From contig JAUCEP010000002.1 in the NCBI GenBank assembly GCA_030348875.1, positions 2,621,001 through 2,685,000 of the forward strand: a stretch of DNA of 64,000 nt. The letters run 5' to 3'. Positions 52,799 through 61,697 of this stretch are shown here, one piece after another. How positions within the stretch are numbered: position 1 is the first letter of the stretch; each line of letters begins with the position of its first letter. The notes beneath the pieces are model-generated. The model saw only the letters and a program-made list of their open reading frames with translations. It was not told the DNA's origin and made no database searches. A program made the position numbers and the translations under genes. Source of the DNA: Ureibacillus composti. Lineage in GTDB: Bacteria > Bacillota > Bacilli > Bacillales_A > Planococcaceae.

Positions 52799-53542
52799 AT
52801 GAAAAGTATTTTTTCAAAGTTATTTTATTTTGGAATTGTTTTATTATTCATTCCAAAACCGGCTTATGCGATGCACATTATGGAGGGATTCTTACCTGTC
52901 AAATGGGCAATTTTTTGGTTTGCCTTATGCTTACCATTTTTAGTTATCGGTTTGCGCAAAATCAAAAACACGTTGAAGGACCATCCTGAAAGTAAAATGC
53001 TATTAGGTTTATCTGGTGCGTTTGCATTTGTATTATCGGCATTAAAAATTCCTTCAGTTACAGGAAGTTGTTCCCATCCTACGGGTGTTGGTTTAGGTAC
53101 CATTTTATTCGGACCTTTTGTCATGAGTGTAATGGGATCCATCGTTCTTTTGTTCCAAGCTTTATTACTTGCTCACGGTGGGTTAACAACTTTAGGTGCC
53201 AATATATTCTCTATGGCTATTGTTGGACCTTTTATTGCTTATGGAATTTATAAAGGCGCAACGAAATTAGGCGTATCAATTTCGATAGCAGTCTTTCTAG
53301 CAGCGATGTTAGGTGATTTAGGTACCTATGTCATGACTTCCATTCAATTAGCATTGGCATTCCCTTCTGAAGTTGGCGGGACTTTTGCCTCTTTCCAAAA
53401 ATTTAGTGGTATCTTTGCTTTAACACAAGTTCCACTAGCAGTTAGTGAAGGTATATTAACGGTCATTGTCATGAACTTTTTGCAAAAATATAATGTTCGT
53501 GAATTAATGAATTTAAATATATTAAAAGTAAAGGAGAATTAA
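52799..53542 (+). CDS. cbiM: cobalt ECF transporter S component CbiM
   Basis: About 247 residues. A cleavable N-terminal leader ([20 protein letters not shown], ending AYA) puts [16 protein letters not shown] at the mature N-terminus, where the free amine and the His bind Co2+. [16 protein letters not shown] and [20 protein letters not shown] are CbiM core blocks. The start is ATG 52799 with AAGGAGG; an open frame back to 52658 is riboswitch sequence. It is the first gene of the cobalt import operon. Confidence 0.92.
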   Translation: MKSIFSKLFYFGIVLLFIPKPAYAMHIMEGFLPVKWAIFWFALCLPFLVIGLRKIKNTLKDHPESKMLLGLSGAFAFVLSALKIPSVTGSCSHPTGVGLGTILFGPFVMSVMGSIVLLFQALLLAHGGLTTLGANIFSMAIVGPFIAYGIYKGATKLGVSISIAVFLAAMLGDLGTYVMTSIQLALAFPSEVGGTFASFQKFSGIFALTQVPLAVSEGILTVIVMNFLQKYNVRELMNLNILKVKEN

Positions 53543-53543
53543 T

Positions 53544-53831
53544 ATGCTGAAAAAGAACTTAATCCTTCTTTCTCTTGTTATAATATTGGTTATTTTCCCG
53601 ATTATCTTCATAAAAGACGCTGAATTTGGTGGCGCTGATGGCGAAGCAGAAGAAGCAATCACAGAAATCAATTCAAGTTATGAGCCATGGTTCAACTCGA
53701 TTTGGGAACCACCTAGTGGTGAAATTGAAAGTTTACTATTTGTCCTACAGGCTGCCATTGGTGCGGGATTTATCGGGTATTTTGTAGGATATATGCGTGG
53801 TAGAGCAAAAAAATCAAAGGTTAATTCATAA
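53544..53831 (+). CDS. cbiN: cobalt transporter accessory subunit CbiN
   Basis: 95 residues: an N-terminal membrane segment, then FGGADGEAEEAITEI and YEPWFNSIWEPPSGEIESLLF on the outside, and a C-terminal membrane helix FVLQAAIGAGFIGYFVGY. This is the CbiN pattern; it loads cobalt onto CbiM. It begins two bases after the cbiM stop. Confidence 0.92.
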   Translation: MLKKNLILLSLVIILVIFPIIFIKDAEFGGADGEAEEAITEINSSYEPWFNSIWEPPSGEIESLLFVLQAAIGAGFIGYFVGYMRGRAKKSKVNS

Positions 53832-54607
53832 TGCTTTCCATCGATCAATATGCACATATAAATAAATTAGCAACGATTAATGCTAATCAAAAAATCTCCT
53901 TGTCTATAGGCGCTCTTTTGTTCGTTTGGTTGACAAAAAATTTAGCTGTTACCATTTGGACATTTGTGCTATTGTCCTTTGTTATTGTGTATATTGCGCG
54001 TATTCCGTTGCGCTTTTACTTAATGTTGTTATTAGCCCCTGCAAGCTTTTGTCTACTAGGGGTTCTATCAATCGCCCTCTCCTACACGATATCACCTCTA
54101 CCAAGTGAGGTCATTTGGGAAGTAACAATTTTTAAACTAACTATTTTTATTATTGAAAGAGATTTAAACCGGGCAGTTCAATTATTCTACACAGCTTTTG
54201 GAACTGTTACTTGTTTATATTCTTGCATTCTTACTACACCAATGTACGAGATTAATAATTTACTAAAGAAATTAAAAGTCCCTGACATTTTAATTGAGCT
54301 AATGACATTAACTTATCATTTTATCTTTTTATTTTTAGATTGTATGGTTAAAGTTTATACAGCCCAGCAGACAAGATTAGGTCATCAATCATTAAGAAAT
54401 CGTTACCATTCATTATCATTATTAATTACGGCACTTTTCAGAGAAATATTTTATCGTCATGATCAGTTGGTTTTAGCGATGAAAGCTCGGAATATTGATT
54501 CTTTCCTAATTCCTACGAATTTTTATAAGAAAAAATCAAGAAGCAAAAAATTGACTTGGATTACTGTAACTTACTTTTCAATCAATATGGTTCTTTGGCT
54601 ATTATAG
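53831..54607 (+). CDS. cbiQ: cobalt ECF transporter T component CbiQ
   Basis: 258 residues with about five membrane segments and the coupling motifs of ECF T proteins: ARIPLRFYLMLLLAP, LTTPMYEINNLLKKLKVPDI and LVLAMKARNIDS, the last containing the AxxARG-like coupling helix. It links CbiM to the ATPase. It overlaps cbiN by one base. Confidence 0.9.
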   Translation: MLSIDQYAHINKLATINANQKISLSIGALLFVWLTKNLAVTIWTFVLLSFVIVYIARIPLRFYLMLLLAPASFCLLGVLSIALSYTISPLPSEVIWEVTIFKLTIFIIERDLNRAVQLFYTAFGTVTCLYSCILTTPMYEINNLLKKLKVPDILIELMTLTYHFIFLFLDCMVKVYTAQQTRLGHQSLRNRYHSLSLLITALFREIFYRHDQLVLAMKARNIDSFLIPTNFYKKKSRSKKLTWITVTYFSINMVLWLL

Positions 54608-54618
54608 GAGGTATTTAC

Positions 54619-55464
54619 TTGACGACGCCTTTTTTCAAATTAAATAATGTTACATACTGCTACCCTGATGGAACAAAGGCATTATCAAATTTAAATTTCG
54701 AACTCCCTAAGAATAAAAAAATTGCAATCTTAGGAAAAAACGGATCAGGAAAATCTACTCTTTTTCAACTATTAATGGGGTTAATTCAACCTACTGAGGG
54801 TGAAATACATTTTGAAGGTGTTTCAATCAGTTATAAGAAATCTACACTTGCAAACCTTCGACAACGAGTAGGTCTTTTGTTTCAAGATGCCAATAACCAA
54901 TTATTTGCTTCAACGGTAAAACAAGATGTGATGTATGGGCCAATCAATCTCGGTTGGTCAGATTCGAAAGTAAATCAGCAGGTTGATGAGGCTCTCCAAT
55001 TAACTGAACTAACCTCTTTAGCAGATCGTCCCATTCACTTTTTAAGTGGTGGACAGAAGAAGCGTGCGACCATTGCCGGGGTATATGCCATGAACCCTTC
55101 TGTTTTTATATTAGATGAACCAACAAGTAGCTTAGACTACTATTTTTCAAAACAACTCATGCATTATTTAGATTACCTTTCGGATGGAACTCGGACATTT
55201 TTATATGCAACCCACCAAATCAACTTAGTGTATGGATGGGCTGATTATTATATAGTTCTACACGATGGTAAAGTTTTATATGAGGGAGATGCTGAAGGTC
55301 TATTTTCAAATAATGAGCTGCTAGAACTCGCCCATATTGAGAAACCATGGATTTTTGAAGTATATCAACAGATGAATACAGGTTTATCTAGCCAAATTTC
55401 TCCACCATCAAATAAAGAGGATTTATTTAAGTTAATGATGGATATGAATTTTATAAAAACATGA
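54619..55464 (+). CDS. cbiO: cobalt ECF transporter ATPase CbiO
   Basis: About 281 residues of the ABC ATPase family: Walker A LGKNGSGKSTLFQLLMG, Q-loop LLFQDANNQLFAST typical of ECF ATPases, signature FLSGGQKKRATIAG and Walker B VFILDEPTSSLD, then the H-loop in YATHQINLV. The start is TTG 54619 behind TAGGAGG; a longer reading from 54556 overlaps cbiQ without a ribosome site. It is the last gene of the import operon. Confidence 0.9.
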   Translation: MTTPFFKLNNVTYCYPDGTKALSNLNFELPKNKKIAILGKNGSGKSTLFQLLMGLIQPTEGEIHFEGVSISYKKSTLANLRQRVGLLFQDANNQLFASTVKQDVMYGPINLGWSDSKVNQQVDEALQLTELTSLADRPIHFLSGGQKKRATIAGVYAMNPSVFILDEPTSSLDYYFSKQLMHYLDYLSDGTRTFLYATHQINLVYGWADYYIVLHDGKVLYEGDAEGLFSNNELLELAHIEKPWIFEVYQQMNTGLSSQISPPSNKEDLFKLMMDMNFIKT

Positions 55465-55474
55465 ACACTAAATT

Positions 55475-55508
55475 TCCTCCCCCTCAATTATTAATTGAGG
55501 GGGTTTTT
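55475..55508 (+). terminator. terminator of cbiMNQO
   Basis: CCCCCTCAATTA and TAATTGAGGGGG pair with a minimal loop, followed by TTTTT. Confidence 0.85.
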
Positions 55509-55540
55509 AACTAAAGCTGCTGTATAAACAATAGTCATCG

Positions 55541-55580
55541 CAAAAAGGCACGAACGTTGTTTAACAACATTCGTGCCTAA
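55541..55580 (-). terminator. terminator downstream of the permease gene
   Basis: GGCACGAACGTTGTT pairs with AACAACATTCGTGCC (one mismatch). On the minus strand it is followed by TTTTTG. It is 130 bases beyond the permease stop. Confidence 0.75.
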
Positions 55581-55712
55581 CTTTTATTTTTATAAAGTTT
55601 ACTAGTATATAAAAAAATTAATCTCGAGATAGGTGTAACCAATCGGGATAACTAAAAGGACATTTTATCTTTGTCTTAGTAGAAGACGTTTCATTTTAAT
55701 GAAATGATTTAA

Positions 55713-57074
55713 CTACTTTTTAACATTTATTACTTTATATCCAACATACAAGATGATAAACCAAACCGGTGCAACATATAGAGCAACACGCATATCTGGT
55801 ATAAACGTCATTAACACAATAACCATTAATAAGAATGCGATGGCGATATACGTAGAAATTGGATAAAGTGGTATTTTAAATTTAAGTTTTGCGACTTCCT
55901 CTTTTGTTTTTGATTTTCTGAATTTTAATTGTGCTAAAAGAATAATCATCCAACTTGTAATAACTGCCACAGTTGCAACAGCAGAAATATAGATAAACAC
56001 TTTTTCAGGTACAATATAGTTTAAAATAACCGCAATGAGTAAAATCATGGATGAGAATAAAATACCTCTTCGCGGACTACCATTTTTGCTAAGAGTTTTG
56101 AAAAATTTAGGACCATTTTTCTGTAGTGATAAGTTATACAACATGCGTCCTGATCCGTATAAACCACTATTAAATGCAGACATTGCAGCTGTGATGACAA
56201 CAAAGTTGATAATATGGGCAGCACCGGGAATACCAACATAATCGAAAATTTGAACAAAGGGACTACCTTCTGAACCGACTTCGTTCCATGGGTATATCAC
56301 CATCATGACGCCTAAAGCACCAATATAGAAAATTAAAATACGCCAAACAATATTATTGATGGCAGAAGGAATAGACTTGCTAGGATCTTTTGCTTCTCCT
56401 GCTGAAATACCGACTAATTCAACGCCACCGAATGAGAACATTACTAATACAAGGGACATTAAAATTCCGTTAAAGCCATTTGGCATGAAGCCACCATGTG
56501 ACCATAAATTATCAAAACCAATTGCTTCACCGTGATTGCCAACACCGAAGAAAATAATGGCTAATCCAAGAACAATCATTCCAATAATGGCGATTACTTT
56601 GATCATGGCGAACCAGAATTCGAATTCTCCGTAAGCTTTCACATTTGCTAGATTAATAATAGTCATGACAACAAGTACGACAAGGGCAGTTACCCATTGA
56701 GGAATATCTGGGAACCAATAATTTATGTAGACACCAACGACTGTTAATTCTGCCATCCCAACGACGATCCACATGAACCAATATGTCCAGCCGGATAAGA
56801 ATCCAGCAAAGTTACCTAAATATTTGTTGGCATAGGTACTGAAAGAACCTGATACCGGTTCAAAAACAGCCATTTCTCCTAAAGCTCTCATAATTGTAAA
56901 AATGACCAATCCGCCAATTAAATAGGCTAATAAAATAGATGGGCCAGCCATTTGAATGGTCGAACTAGATCCATAGAATAAACCTACGCCAATGGATCCA
57001 CCGAGGGCAATTAATTGCATGTGACGGTTACTTAAACCTCGTTTTAGCTGCGAATCTTGATGATTTTCTTTCAT
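55713..57074 (-). CDS. amino-acid permease (AAT/APC family), probably for aromatic amino acids
   Basis: The 453-residue transporter has about 12 membrane segments. It has the APC start HMQLIALGGSIGVGLFYGSS, AGPSILLAYLIGGLVIF, MRALGEMAVFEPVSGSFSTY and FSFGGVELVGISAGEAKDP, which place it with AroP/PheP, ProY and AlaP-type carriers. The protein alone does not fix the substrate. The T-box leader upstream has a UUC specifier, so phenylalanine or another aromatic amino acid is the best inference. It is monocistronic. Confidence 0.8.
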   Translation of the reverse strand: MKENHQDSQLKRGLSNRHMQLIALGGSIGVGLFYGSSSTIQMAGPSILLAYLIGGLVIFTIMRALGEMAVFEPVSGSFSTYANKYLGNFAGFLSGWTYWFMWIVVGMAELTVVGVYINYWFPDIPQWVTALVVLVVMTIINLANVKAYGEFEFWFAMIKVIAIIGMIVLGLAIIFFGVGNHGEAIGFDNLWSHGGFMPNGFNGILMSLVLVMFSFGGVELVGISAGEAKDPSKSIPSAINNIVWRILIFYIGALGVMMVIYPWNEVGSEGSPFVQIFDYVGIPGAAHIINFVVITAAMSAFNSGLYGSGRMLYNLSLQKNGPKFFKTLSKNGSPRRGILFSSMILLIAVILNYIVPEKVFIYISAVATVAVITSWMIILLAQLKFRKSKTKEEVAKLKFKIPLYPISTYIAIAFLLMVIVLMTFIPDMRVALYVAPVWFIILYVGYKVINVKK

Positions 57075-57128
57075 AACGTCTTACTCCTCATATCTTTAAA
57101 TTTCAAAATACTTTGCTCAAAAAAGGAA

Positions 57129-57385
57129 TAAAAAAAACGCCCTTTTGGATTAACCAAAAGGACGATTCATCTCGTGTTACCACCTTTAATTTATAAGTAA
57201 CTCACATTACTTACCTTAAGAAGTACAGTCATTTGACGATACTATCGCACATGATTACGGGTGCTTACCGGCGTAGCCTACTTAGATGATCTTTTCGGTA
57301 CACAGCTCCAAGATGAATTCACAATTGTTTTACATGCACCTCTCATCAACCGGTTACTTTCTGTTCGTAAAAATAATTGATACTA
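57129..57385 (-). ncRNA. T-box leader (Phe UUC specifier) of the permease gene
   Basis: On the minus strand the leader contains the GA motif GATGAGAGG, the specifier-loop block GAATTCATCTTGGAGC with TTC at 57317-57315, the T-box AAAGGTGGTAACACGAG (57172-57188), and the terminator GTCCTTTTGG with its complement plus eight T. UGGU in the T-box would pair with the end of a tRNA carrying discriminator A, as in tRNA-Phe. Uncharged tRNA-Phe should promote readthrough to the permease. The element is certain; the specifier reading is less so. Confidence 0.82.
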
Positions 57386-57434
57386 TTTCTTTTCATAGCC
57401 TTTGTTCTTTACAAATATTTTTGAATTGTCTTTC

Positions 57435-57462
57435 ATTTTATCGAAAATAATTATTTTGTCAA
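57435..57462 (-). promoter_or_regulatory. promoter of the T-box/permease unit with spacer palindrome
   Basis: On the minus strand TTGACA (57457-57462) and TAAAAT (57435-57440) are 16 bases apart. The perfect palindrome AAAATAATTATTTT (57444-57457) fills the spacer, a position where a bound repressor would block polymerase. Confidence 0.5.
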
Positions 57463-57566
57463 TATAATTTTTAAAAATTTTTGTTAAGATTACTTATCAT
57501 TTTACTTCTATCTATTTAATCTTTACACAGTATATGAATCTAATTATCTTTTTAATAAACGATTAT

Positions 57567-57749
57567 TTACCTACTACATTTACAATTTGGTCCACATTTA
57601 CATCGAGGCCCACATTTACACTGTGTTCTACTTACGTTTTTTGGCCCGCAATTACACTTAATTTTAGAACTAAGAAAAGGCTTACATTTACAATATGGCT
57701 TACAATTACAGCTTGGTTTACATTGGCAATAACCAGAATTACAACTCAT
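57567..57749 (-). CDS. 60-residue cysteine-rich CxC-repeat protein
   Basis: 15 of 60 residues are cysteine, arranged as seven CxC pairs at residues 8, 14, 20, 32, 44, 50 and 56. Two runs keep a strict six-residue period of CxC followed by K/G, P and one variable residue. The remainder is mostly lysine, asparagine and arginine. ATG is seven bases after GGGGGA, supporting real translation. The pattern suggests a metallothionein-like metal-binding protein or a disulfide-crosslinked coat-type protein. No family is recognised. It stands alone between the permease leader and a small divergent gene. Confidence 0.7.
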   Translation of the reverse strand: MSCNSGYCQCKPSCNCKPYCKCKPFLSSKIKCNCGPKNVSRTQCKCGPRCKCGPNCKCSR

Positions 57750-58004
57750 TAAGAATCCCCCATAACGTTTATATTAATAATATGAGGAATATCAATAAAT
57801 GATTGTACATTCCTTCCCTTCCCCATCAATGTAATTTCTTATCGTAGGACTAAAAAGCGCCTAATTAATTGATAGGGACGAACTCATCTTATTTCGTTTT
57901 AAAAATCTTCTATATAACACTTCTTTTACATCTTAATCCCATAACAGCCCATTATGTATAAGATTATTTACTTGAGCAAAAACTTTTACAAAGGGGTGAT
58001 CACG

Positions 58005-58181
58005 ATGGAAAAGAAGGAACCATATCCTACAACAGCACCAGAAGAGCCGAAAATAACAATTGAAAACCAATCTAGTTTTTTTAATGCGCTTGATAATTCT
58101 GTTAACAAGCATAAAGAGTATGAAGAAGCTAATATCGCTATTACCGGTGACGAAATTGAACAACAAAACGAGAATTTATAA
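58005..58181 (+). CDS. small acidic protein of unknown function
   Basis: 58 residues, acidic and polar (EKKEPYPTTAPEEPKITIEN at the start, INEx-rich tail), with no membrane segment. ATG 58005 follows AAGGGGTGATC at good spacing; a longer reading to 57954 lacks a ribosome site. It is divergent from the cysteine-rich gene and followed by a terminator. No family is recognised. Confidence 0.55.
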   Translation: MEKKEPYPTTAPEEPKITIENQSSFFNALDNSVNKHKEYEEANIAITGDEIEQQNENL

Positions 58182-58271
58182 TCTGCTTTTTCTCAAATAC
58201 TAGATTGAATTGATTATATCCATTCTCTCTACTTTAATTACAAAATTTATATAAGTTCTCAATACTTCACT

Positions 58272-58310
58272 AAAGTCTGTAACCACACAATAATGGTTAC
58301 GGACTTTTTC
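58272..58310 (+). terminator. terminator of the small acidic protein gene
   Basis: AAGTCTGTAACCA pairs with TGGTTACGGACTT (one G-T), followed by TTTCTTTT. Confidence 0.7.
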
Positions 58311-58460
58311 TTTTAAAGTATTAATTTATCTTTTAGGGAAAACTTGTATTATTTGTTAAATATAGAATAAAACCCCTTTCTTCTTTTTATAAATTTCGTT
58401 ATGATTAATAAGGATTATGGAAATGATTTACAAATACGTTCGAGAGTAGGTTAATTAAAT

Positions 58461-59147
58461 ATGCTTGATCTATTCAAAAAAGCAATACATACCATTGGTA
58501 AACAACTTCGCGAGTCTTTTCCCTTCTCTACGGTGTCCACCTACAAAGAAGAAACAGGAAAAGGCATTTTTAGTGCGGTATCAAACAAAGGTTCTTATGG
58601 GGAATTTTTGTCATATAAGAAGCTTTCTGCTCTACCTGGATATCATAAAGTACTGTTTAATATTTATCTCCCAAACGGGAAGGGACAGACAACAGAAATC
58701 GATGTTGTTTTTCTGCACGAAACAGGCGTTTACGTTATCGAATCGAAGAATTATAGTGGCTGGATTTTTGGAAATGAAAAAGATATGAATTGGATGCAAA
58801 CGTTCCCAAATGGGAAAAAGTATCCATTTTATAATCCTATTAAACAAAATGCCGGACATATACGAGCATTGCAGTCGATCATCCCTTCCATTGATTCCGG
58901 TTTGTATAAGTCTCTTATCGTTTTTAGTGAGCGGTGTTCATTAAAAAAGGTACACCACGACTCCCCTAACACCTATGTAATGAATCGAAATCATTTGAAG
59001 AAGATTATGACAGAAGAAATTAGATCTTCTTCCCATCAACTAGAACCTGAATATATCGACAAAGTTTACAGATTCCTTTCTCACTATTCCAAAGCCGAAC
59101 AAATCGTTAAAGAACAGCACGTTGAAACGATTCAGAGTAGGAAGTAG
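58461..59147 (+). CDS. NERD-domain protein
   Basis: 228 residues with a nuclease-related (NERD) domain at ~30-150: GSYGEFLSYKKL, TEIDVVFLHETGVYVIESKN and YSGWIFGNEKDMNWMQ, then PIKQNAGHIRALQ. The D and ExK residues match the restriction-endonuclease-like core, so DNA cleavage is possible but unproven. There is no fused helicase or kinase domain. The ribosome site is weak. It is a single gene with no defence partner nearby. Confidence 0.82.
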   Translation: MLDLFKKAIHTIGKQLRESFPFSTVSTYKEETGKGIFSAVSNKGSYGEFLSYKKLSALPGYHKVLFNIYLPNGKGQTTEIDVVFLHETGVYVIESKNYSGWIFGNEKDMNWMQTFPNGKKYPFYNPIKQNAGHIRALQSIIPSIDSGLYKSLIVFSERCSLKKVHHDSPNTYVMNRNHLKKIMTEEIRSSSHQLEPEYIDKVYRFLSHYSKAEQIVKEQHVETIQSRK

Positions 59148-59209
59148 AATTATCATATTAATTATTAAAATAAAAGCATATTGCTCTTAAACTTTTCTTA
59201 TTCTTACCA

Positions 59210-59257
59210 TAAAAAAACCCCCATAAAAGTTAGATAAGTGTCAAACTTTTACAGGGG
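59210..59257 (-). terminator. stem-loop downstream of the NERD gene
   Basis: CCCC and AAAAGTT pair with AACTTTT and GGGG around a 12-base loop. On the minus strand the hairpin is followed by TTTTTTTA. The plus strand lacks a T-run, so its orientation points to leftward transcripts. Confidence 0.5.
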
Positions 59258-59366
59258 AAGTTCAATTTTGTAAGTGTTTTATCGTGAAAACTATACCAAT
59301 ATTTACAAGATAATTAACCATCAATTCAAGAAGATTATGATAGTAAAGTATTCCATTTGATTGCGA

Positions 59367-59403
59367 TAAAAAGCCCACTTTCTATTAGAAAGTAGGCTTT
59401 TTA
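59367..59403. terminator. bidirectional terminator after the Dabb gene
   Basis: AAAAAGCCCACTTTC pairs with GAAAGTAGGCTTTTT (one mismatch) around TATTA. Confidence 0.8.
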
Positions 59404-59415
59404 CGAGTGTGAGTG

Positions 59416-59709
59416 TTAACTTTGAAAATCATTAACAATAACATCTTTTACGCCGATCTCTTGAAGATAGGCTACAACCTCTTGATGTTTTGGGTGTGGG
59501 CCGTATTGCTCAAAAGATTCTACGTTTGAAAAGTCAACGAAAAGTCCAATATCATAACCTTTAGAACGATTCGTAAAATCCTTCCCTACTTTCAAATTGT
59601 CAATGCCAGGAATTTCCTCTTGTAGTGATTTTAATTTACCAATAAGTTCGGACTTTTGTTCTTCTGTAGTAGACTCTCCGAATTGTAATAACACGATATG
59701 GCTTACCAT
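59416..59709 (-). CDS. Dabb (stress-responsive A/B barrel) domain protein
   Basis: The 97-residue single-domain protein has the ferredoxin-like Dabb fold: SHIVLLQFGESTTEEQKSEL, IPGIDNLKVGKDFTNRSKGY, and the YGPHPKHQEVV histidine block typical of the family. Members range from stress-induced proteins to cyclases and monooxygenase-like enzymes; there is no specific substrate here. ATG follows AGGGGGAAT. It is monocistronic. Confidence 0.82.
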   Translation of the reverse strand: MVSHIVLLQFGESTTEEQKSELIGKLKSLQEEIPGIDNLKVGKDFTNRSKGYDIGLFVDFSNVESFEQYGPHPKHQEVVAYLQEIGVKDVIVNDFQS

Positions 59710-59892
59710 TTCATATTCCCCCTAAAAACTCTATGAGTGTTATAGTTTACGGCAACTATTTATAGCTAAGTAACTTTTGAAGTGGTCTTTGATTAAAAGG
59801 AGACTTAAAGCTATTAACTATAGATTAGTTCTAATAAATAATCTATTACTGATTTTACGCAAATATGTATCCTCATAGCATTGCAGGTTAAT

Positions 59893-60135
59893 CAAAAGAA
59901 GTCGTATTCTTTTTTAGAACACGACTTCTTTATAAATCAAATACGCTTTGGCGTATTTTCGTCCAGATTTTATCGAGCTTGGGCCAACAAAATCCTTTTT
60001 GTGACGAGTAACCGCAGGAGCAGGATGTTGGTCATACCACTGTTGCCACAGGACGTGGCGTTTTCAGCGAGAAGTGGCGTTCTTAGTCTGAGTTCATCTA
60101 TTTCAGTCGGGGTTTGAACCCCCACTGAATTGTTT
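59893..60135. repeat. structured, higher-GC intergenic element, possible dispersed repeat
   Basis: The block contains a chain of hairpins: GAAGTCGT/ACGACTTC (59898-59928), AAATACGC/GCGTATTT (59938-59956), GCCAC/GTGGC (about 60044-60058) and TCAGT..GGGGTT/AACCCC..ACTGA (60103-60128). It is richer in GC than its surroundings and holds GTGGCGTT-like direct repeats. It has no credible coding frame. It resembles sequence I associate with repeats in Lysinibacillus-like genomes, but that could not be checked. The rest of the 59710-60191 gap is AT-rich and featureless. Confidence 0.45.
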
Positions 60136-60191
60136 AACCTTTTGCATTCATCACACCACTATTAAAAGTGGGAGACTTTTACTGAATGAAG

Positions 60192-61349
60192 TTAAATACT
60201 CTGAGCTAAACGCCAGATGGCAAATTCTTGATTTCGGTGCTGTTCGGCCTTTGTTTTTTCACCGTCTGCTACTTCCATTACTAGGTTATAAATTTCTTCA
60301 CCAACGTCTTGTAATGTTTTCTTACCTTCAACAATTGTCCCTGCATTCACGTCGATATGCTCTGACATAATCTCGTAAAGTTTTGGATTTGTTCCTACTT
60401 TGATCACTGGTACGATTGGAGAACCAGTTGGTGACCCTTTTCCAGTAGAGAAGAGGACGATTTGGGACCCTCCAGCTGCTAGTCCTGCCACTGATTCTAC
60501 ATCGTAGCCCGGTGTATCCATAAAGACAAACCCTTTTGTCTCAGGTTTTTCAGCATATTTTAATACTTGTTGTAAAGGAGCGTATCCGCCTTTTTTAATA
60601 CAACCTAAAGATTTTTCTTCTAATGTTGTTAGACCACCTGCCATATTTCCAGGTGTAGGATTCGCGGAACGAATATCTTCGCCCGTATCTAAAATACGAT
60701 TCTCGTAATTTTTTACGATCGTTAAAAAATCTTTCGCTATTTGTTCGTTCACTGCACGACGAGCTAAAATATGTTCGGCACCAATTGCTTCAGTTGTTTC
60801 AGCTAGAATACTTGTCGCTCCATCATCCACAATCAAGTCTGAACAAACACCGATTGCTGGATTGGCTGTAATTCCTGACCACGCATCCGACCCACCACAT
60901 TCTAATCCGATCGTTAACTCTGTGATTGGAACGTCTACACGCTCTACTTTTAGACTATCTTCATAACTTTGATTTAACCAAGTTTTACCATCTGTAAATA
61001 TTTTATCAATAGATGTATTTTTATTGATGACGATTGCTTCCACCTTGCATTGTTCCTCGCGTAGTTCCACGGCAATTTGTTCTGCAAAATCATCTTCGCC
61101 CATTCCTAAAATTACTGCTGCATAGACATTGGGATGTCCTACTGTCCCTTTAATTGTACGAATTGTTTGCATCGCGTCTTCCGGAAATTGAGACGTACCA
61201 CCTTGCTGAATAACAGGGACAACACCAGGAACTAAATCAGCTAATTTATTTGCAACGCCTGCAAGCTCGCCGACAGTATTGATTACAATAACATGATTAC
61301 GAACTCCAAAAGTACCATTTGCACGTTTATACCCTTTAAATGTCTTCAT
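60192..61349 (-). CDS. UxaA/GarD-family large subunit (sugar-acid dehydratase-like), copy A
   Basis: The 385-residue protein of the altronate/galactarate dehydratase family also resembles SuyB sulfo-lyase subunits. It keeps LTIGLECGGSDAWSGITANP near 150 and the C-terminal STGKGSPTGSPIVPVIKVGT near 305. At the N-terminus, where the family has a cysteine in a GCG-type block and GLGCE, it reads VIQQGGTSQFPEDAM and LGMGEDD. The expected reaction is beta-elimination on a sugar acid or similar hydroxyacid. It is last in the operon after the SAF subunit. Confidence 0.75.
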   Translation of the reverse strand: MKTFKGYKRANGTFGVRNHVIVINTVGELAGVANKLADLVPGVVPVIQQGGTSQFPEDAMQTIRTIKGTVGHPNVYAAVILGMGEDDFAEQIAVELREEQCKVEAIVINKNTSIDKIFTDGKTWLNQSYEDSLKVERVDVPITELTIGLECGGSDAWSGITANPAIGVCSDLIVDDGATSILAETTEAIGAEHILARRAVNEQIAKDFLTIVKNYENRILDTGEDIRSANPTPGNMAGGLTTLEEKSLGCIKKGGYAPLQQVLKYAEKPETKGFVFMDTPGYDVESVAGLAAGGSQIVLFSTGKGSPTGSPIVPVIKVGTNPKLYEIMSEHIDVNAGTIVEGKKTLQDVGEEIYNLVMEVADGEKTKAEQHRNQEFAIWRLAQSI

Positions 61350-61363
61350 GATCCTAGTTCCCC

Positions 61364-61669
61364 CTAAGCGTAGTCTGCAACAGACACGACGCGTTCTGAT
61401 TCTTTCAACCCTCGAACATTATGAACATGGACATGCTGGCCTACTTGAATATCATTTGTCGCAATCCCCATGCATTCGCCATATTTTAATATTTTTTCAT
61501 CCTGACGAATTACTTCAACACATACTTTATGACCATATGGAATTTTTTCTGTTACTTCTTGAAGCAAACCAATTTCTTCAATGACAATTTGTTCACCTGG
61601 TTCTAACGTCGTTAACGCAACCACCACGTTATCAGATGGATGTAATTTTATGGCATTATTCACTTTCAA
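61364..61669 (-). CDS. SAF-domain small subunit (UxaA N-terminal/SuyA-like)
   Basis: The 101-residue SAF domain matches the N-terminal part of altronate dehydratase or a separate small subunit such as SuyA: IKLHPSDNVVVALTTLEPGE, VTEKIPYGHKVCVEVI, and VGQHVHVHNVRGL with the HVHN end motif. It probably completes the active site of one or both large proteins. The start is TTG behind AAAGGGGAG, and it stands between the two large genes. Confidence 0.8.
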   Translation of the reverse strand: MKVNNAIKLHPSDNVVVALTTLEPGEQIVIEEIGLLQEVTEKIPYGHKVCVEVIRQDEKILKYGECMGIATNDIQVGQHVHVHNVRGLKESERVVSVADYA

Positions 61670-61697
61670 CTACTGTTCTCCCCTTTCCGACCTTCAA

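Noticed and set aside
54556-54618. N-terminal extension of CbiO overlapping cbiQ
   Set aside because: No ribosome site; TAGGAGG directly precedes TTG 54619, where ABC homology begins.
57534-57752. 72-codon plus-strand frame opposite the cysteine-rich gene
   Set aside because: It is the mirror of the CxC repeat, rich in T/F/W, and has no ribosome site.
58461-59147. NERD protein as part of a phage-defence island
   Set aside because: Neighbours are a terminator, a Dabb gene and small genes; there is no helicase, methylase or other defence partner.
59881-60117. 78-codon plus-strand frame across the GC-richer element
   Set aside because: No start signal, and the frame runs through several strong hairpins; better explained as a structured repeat.
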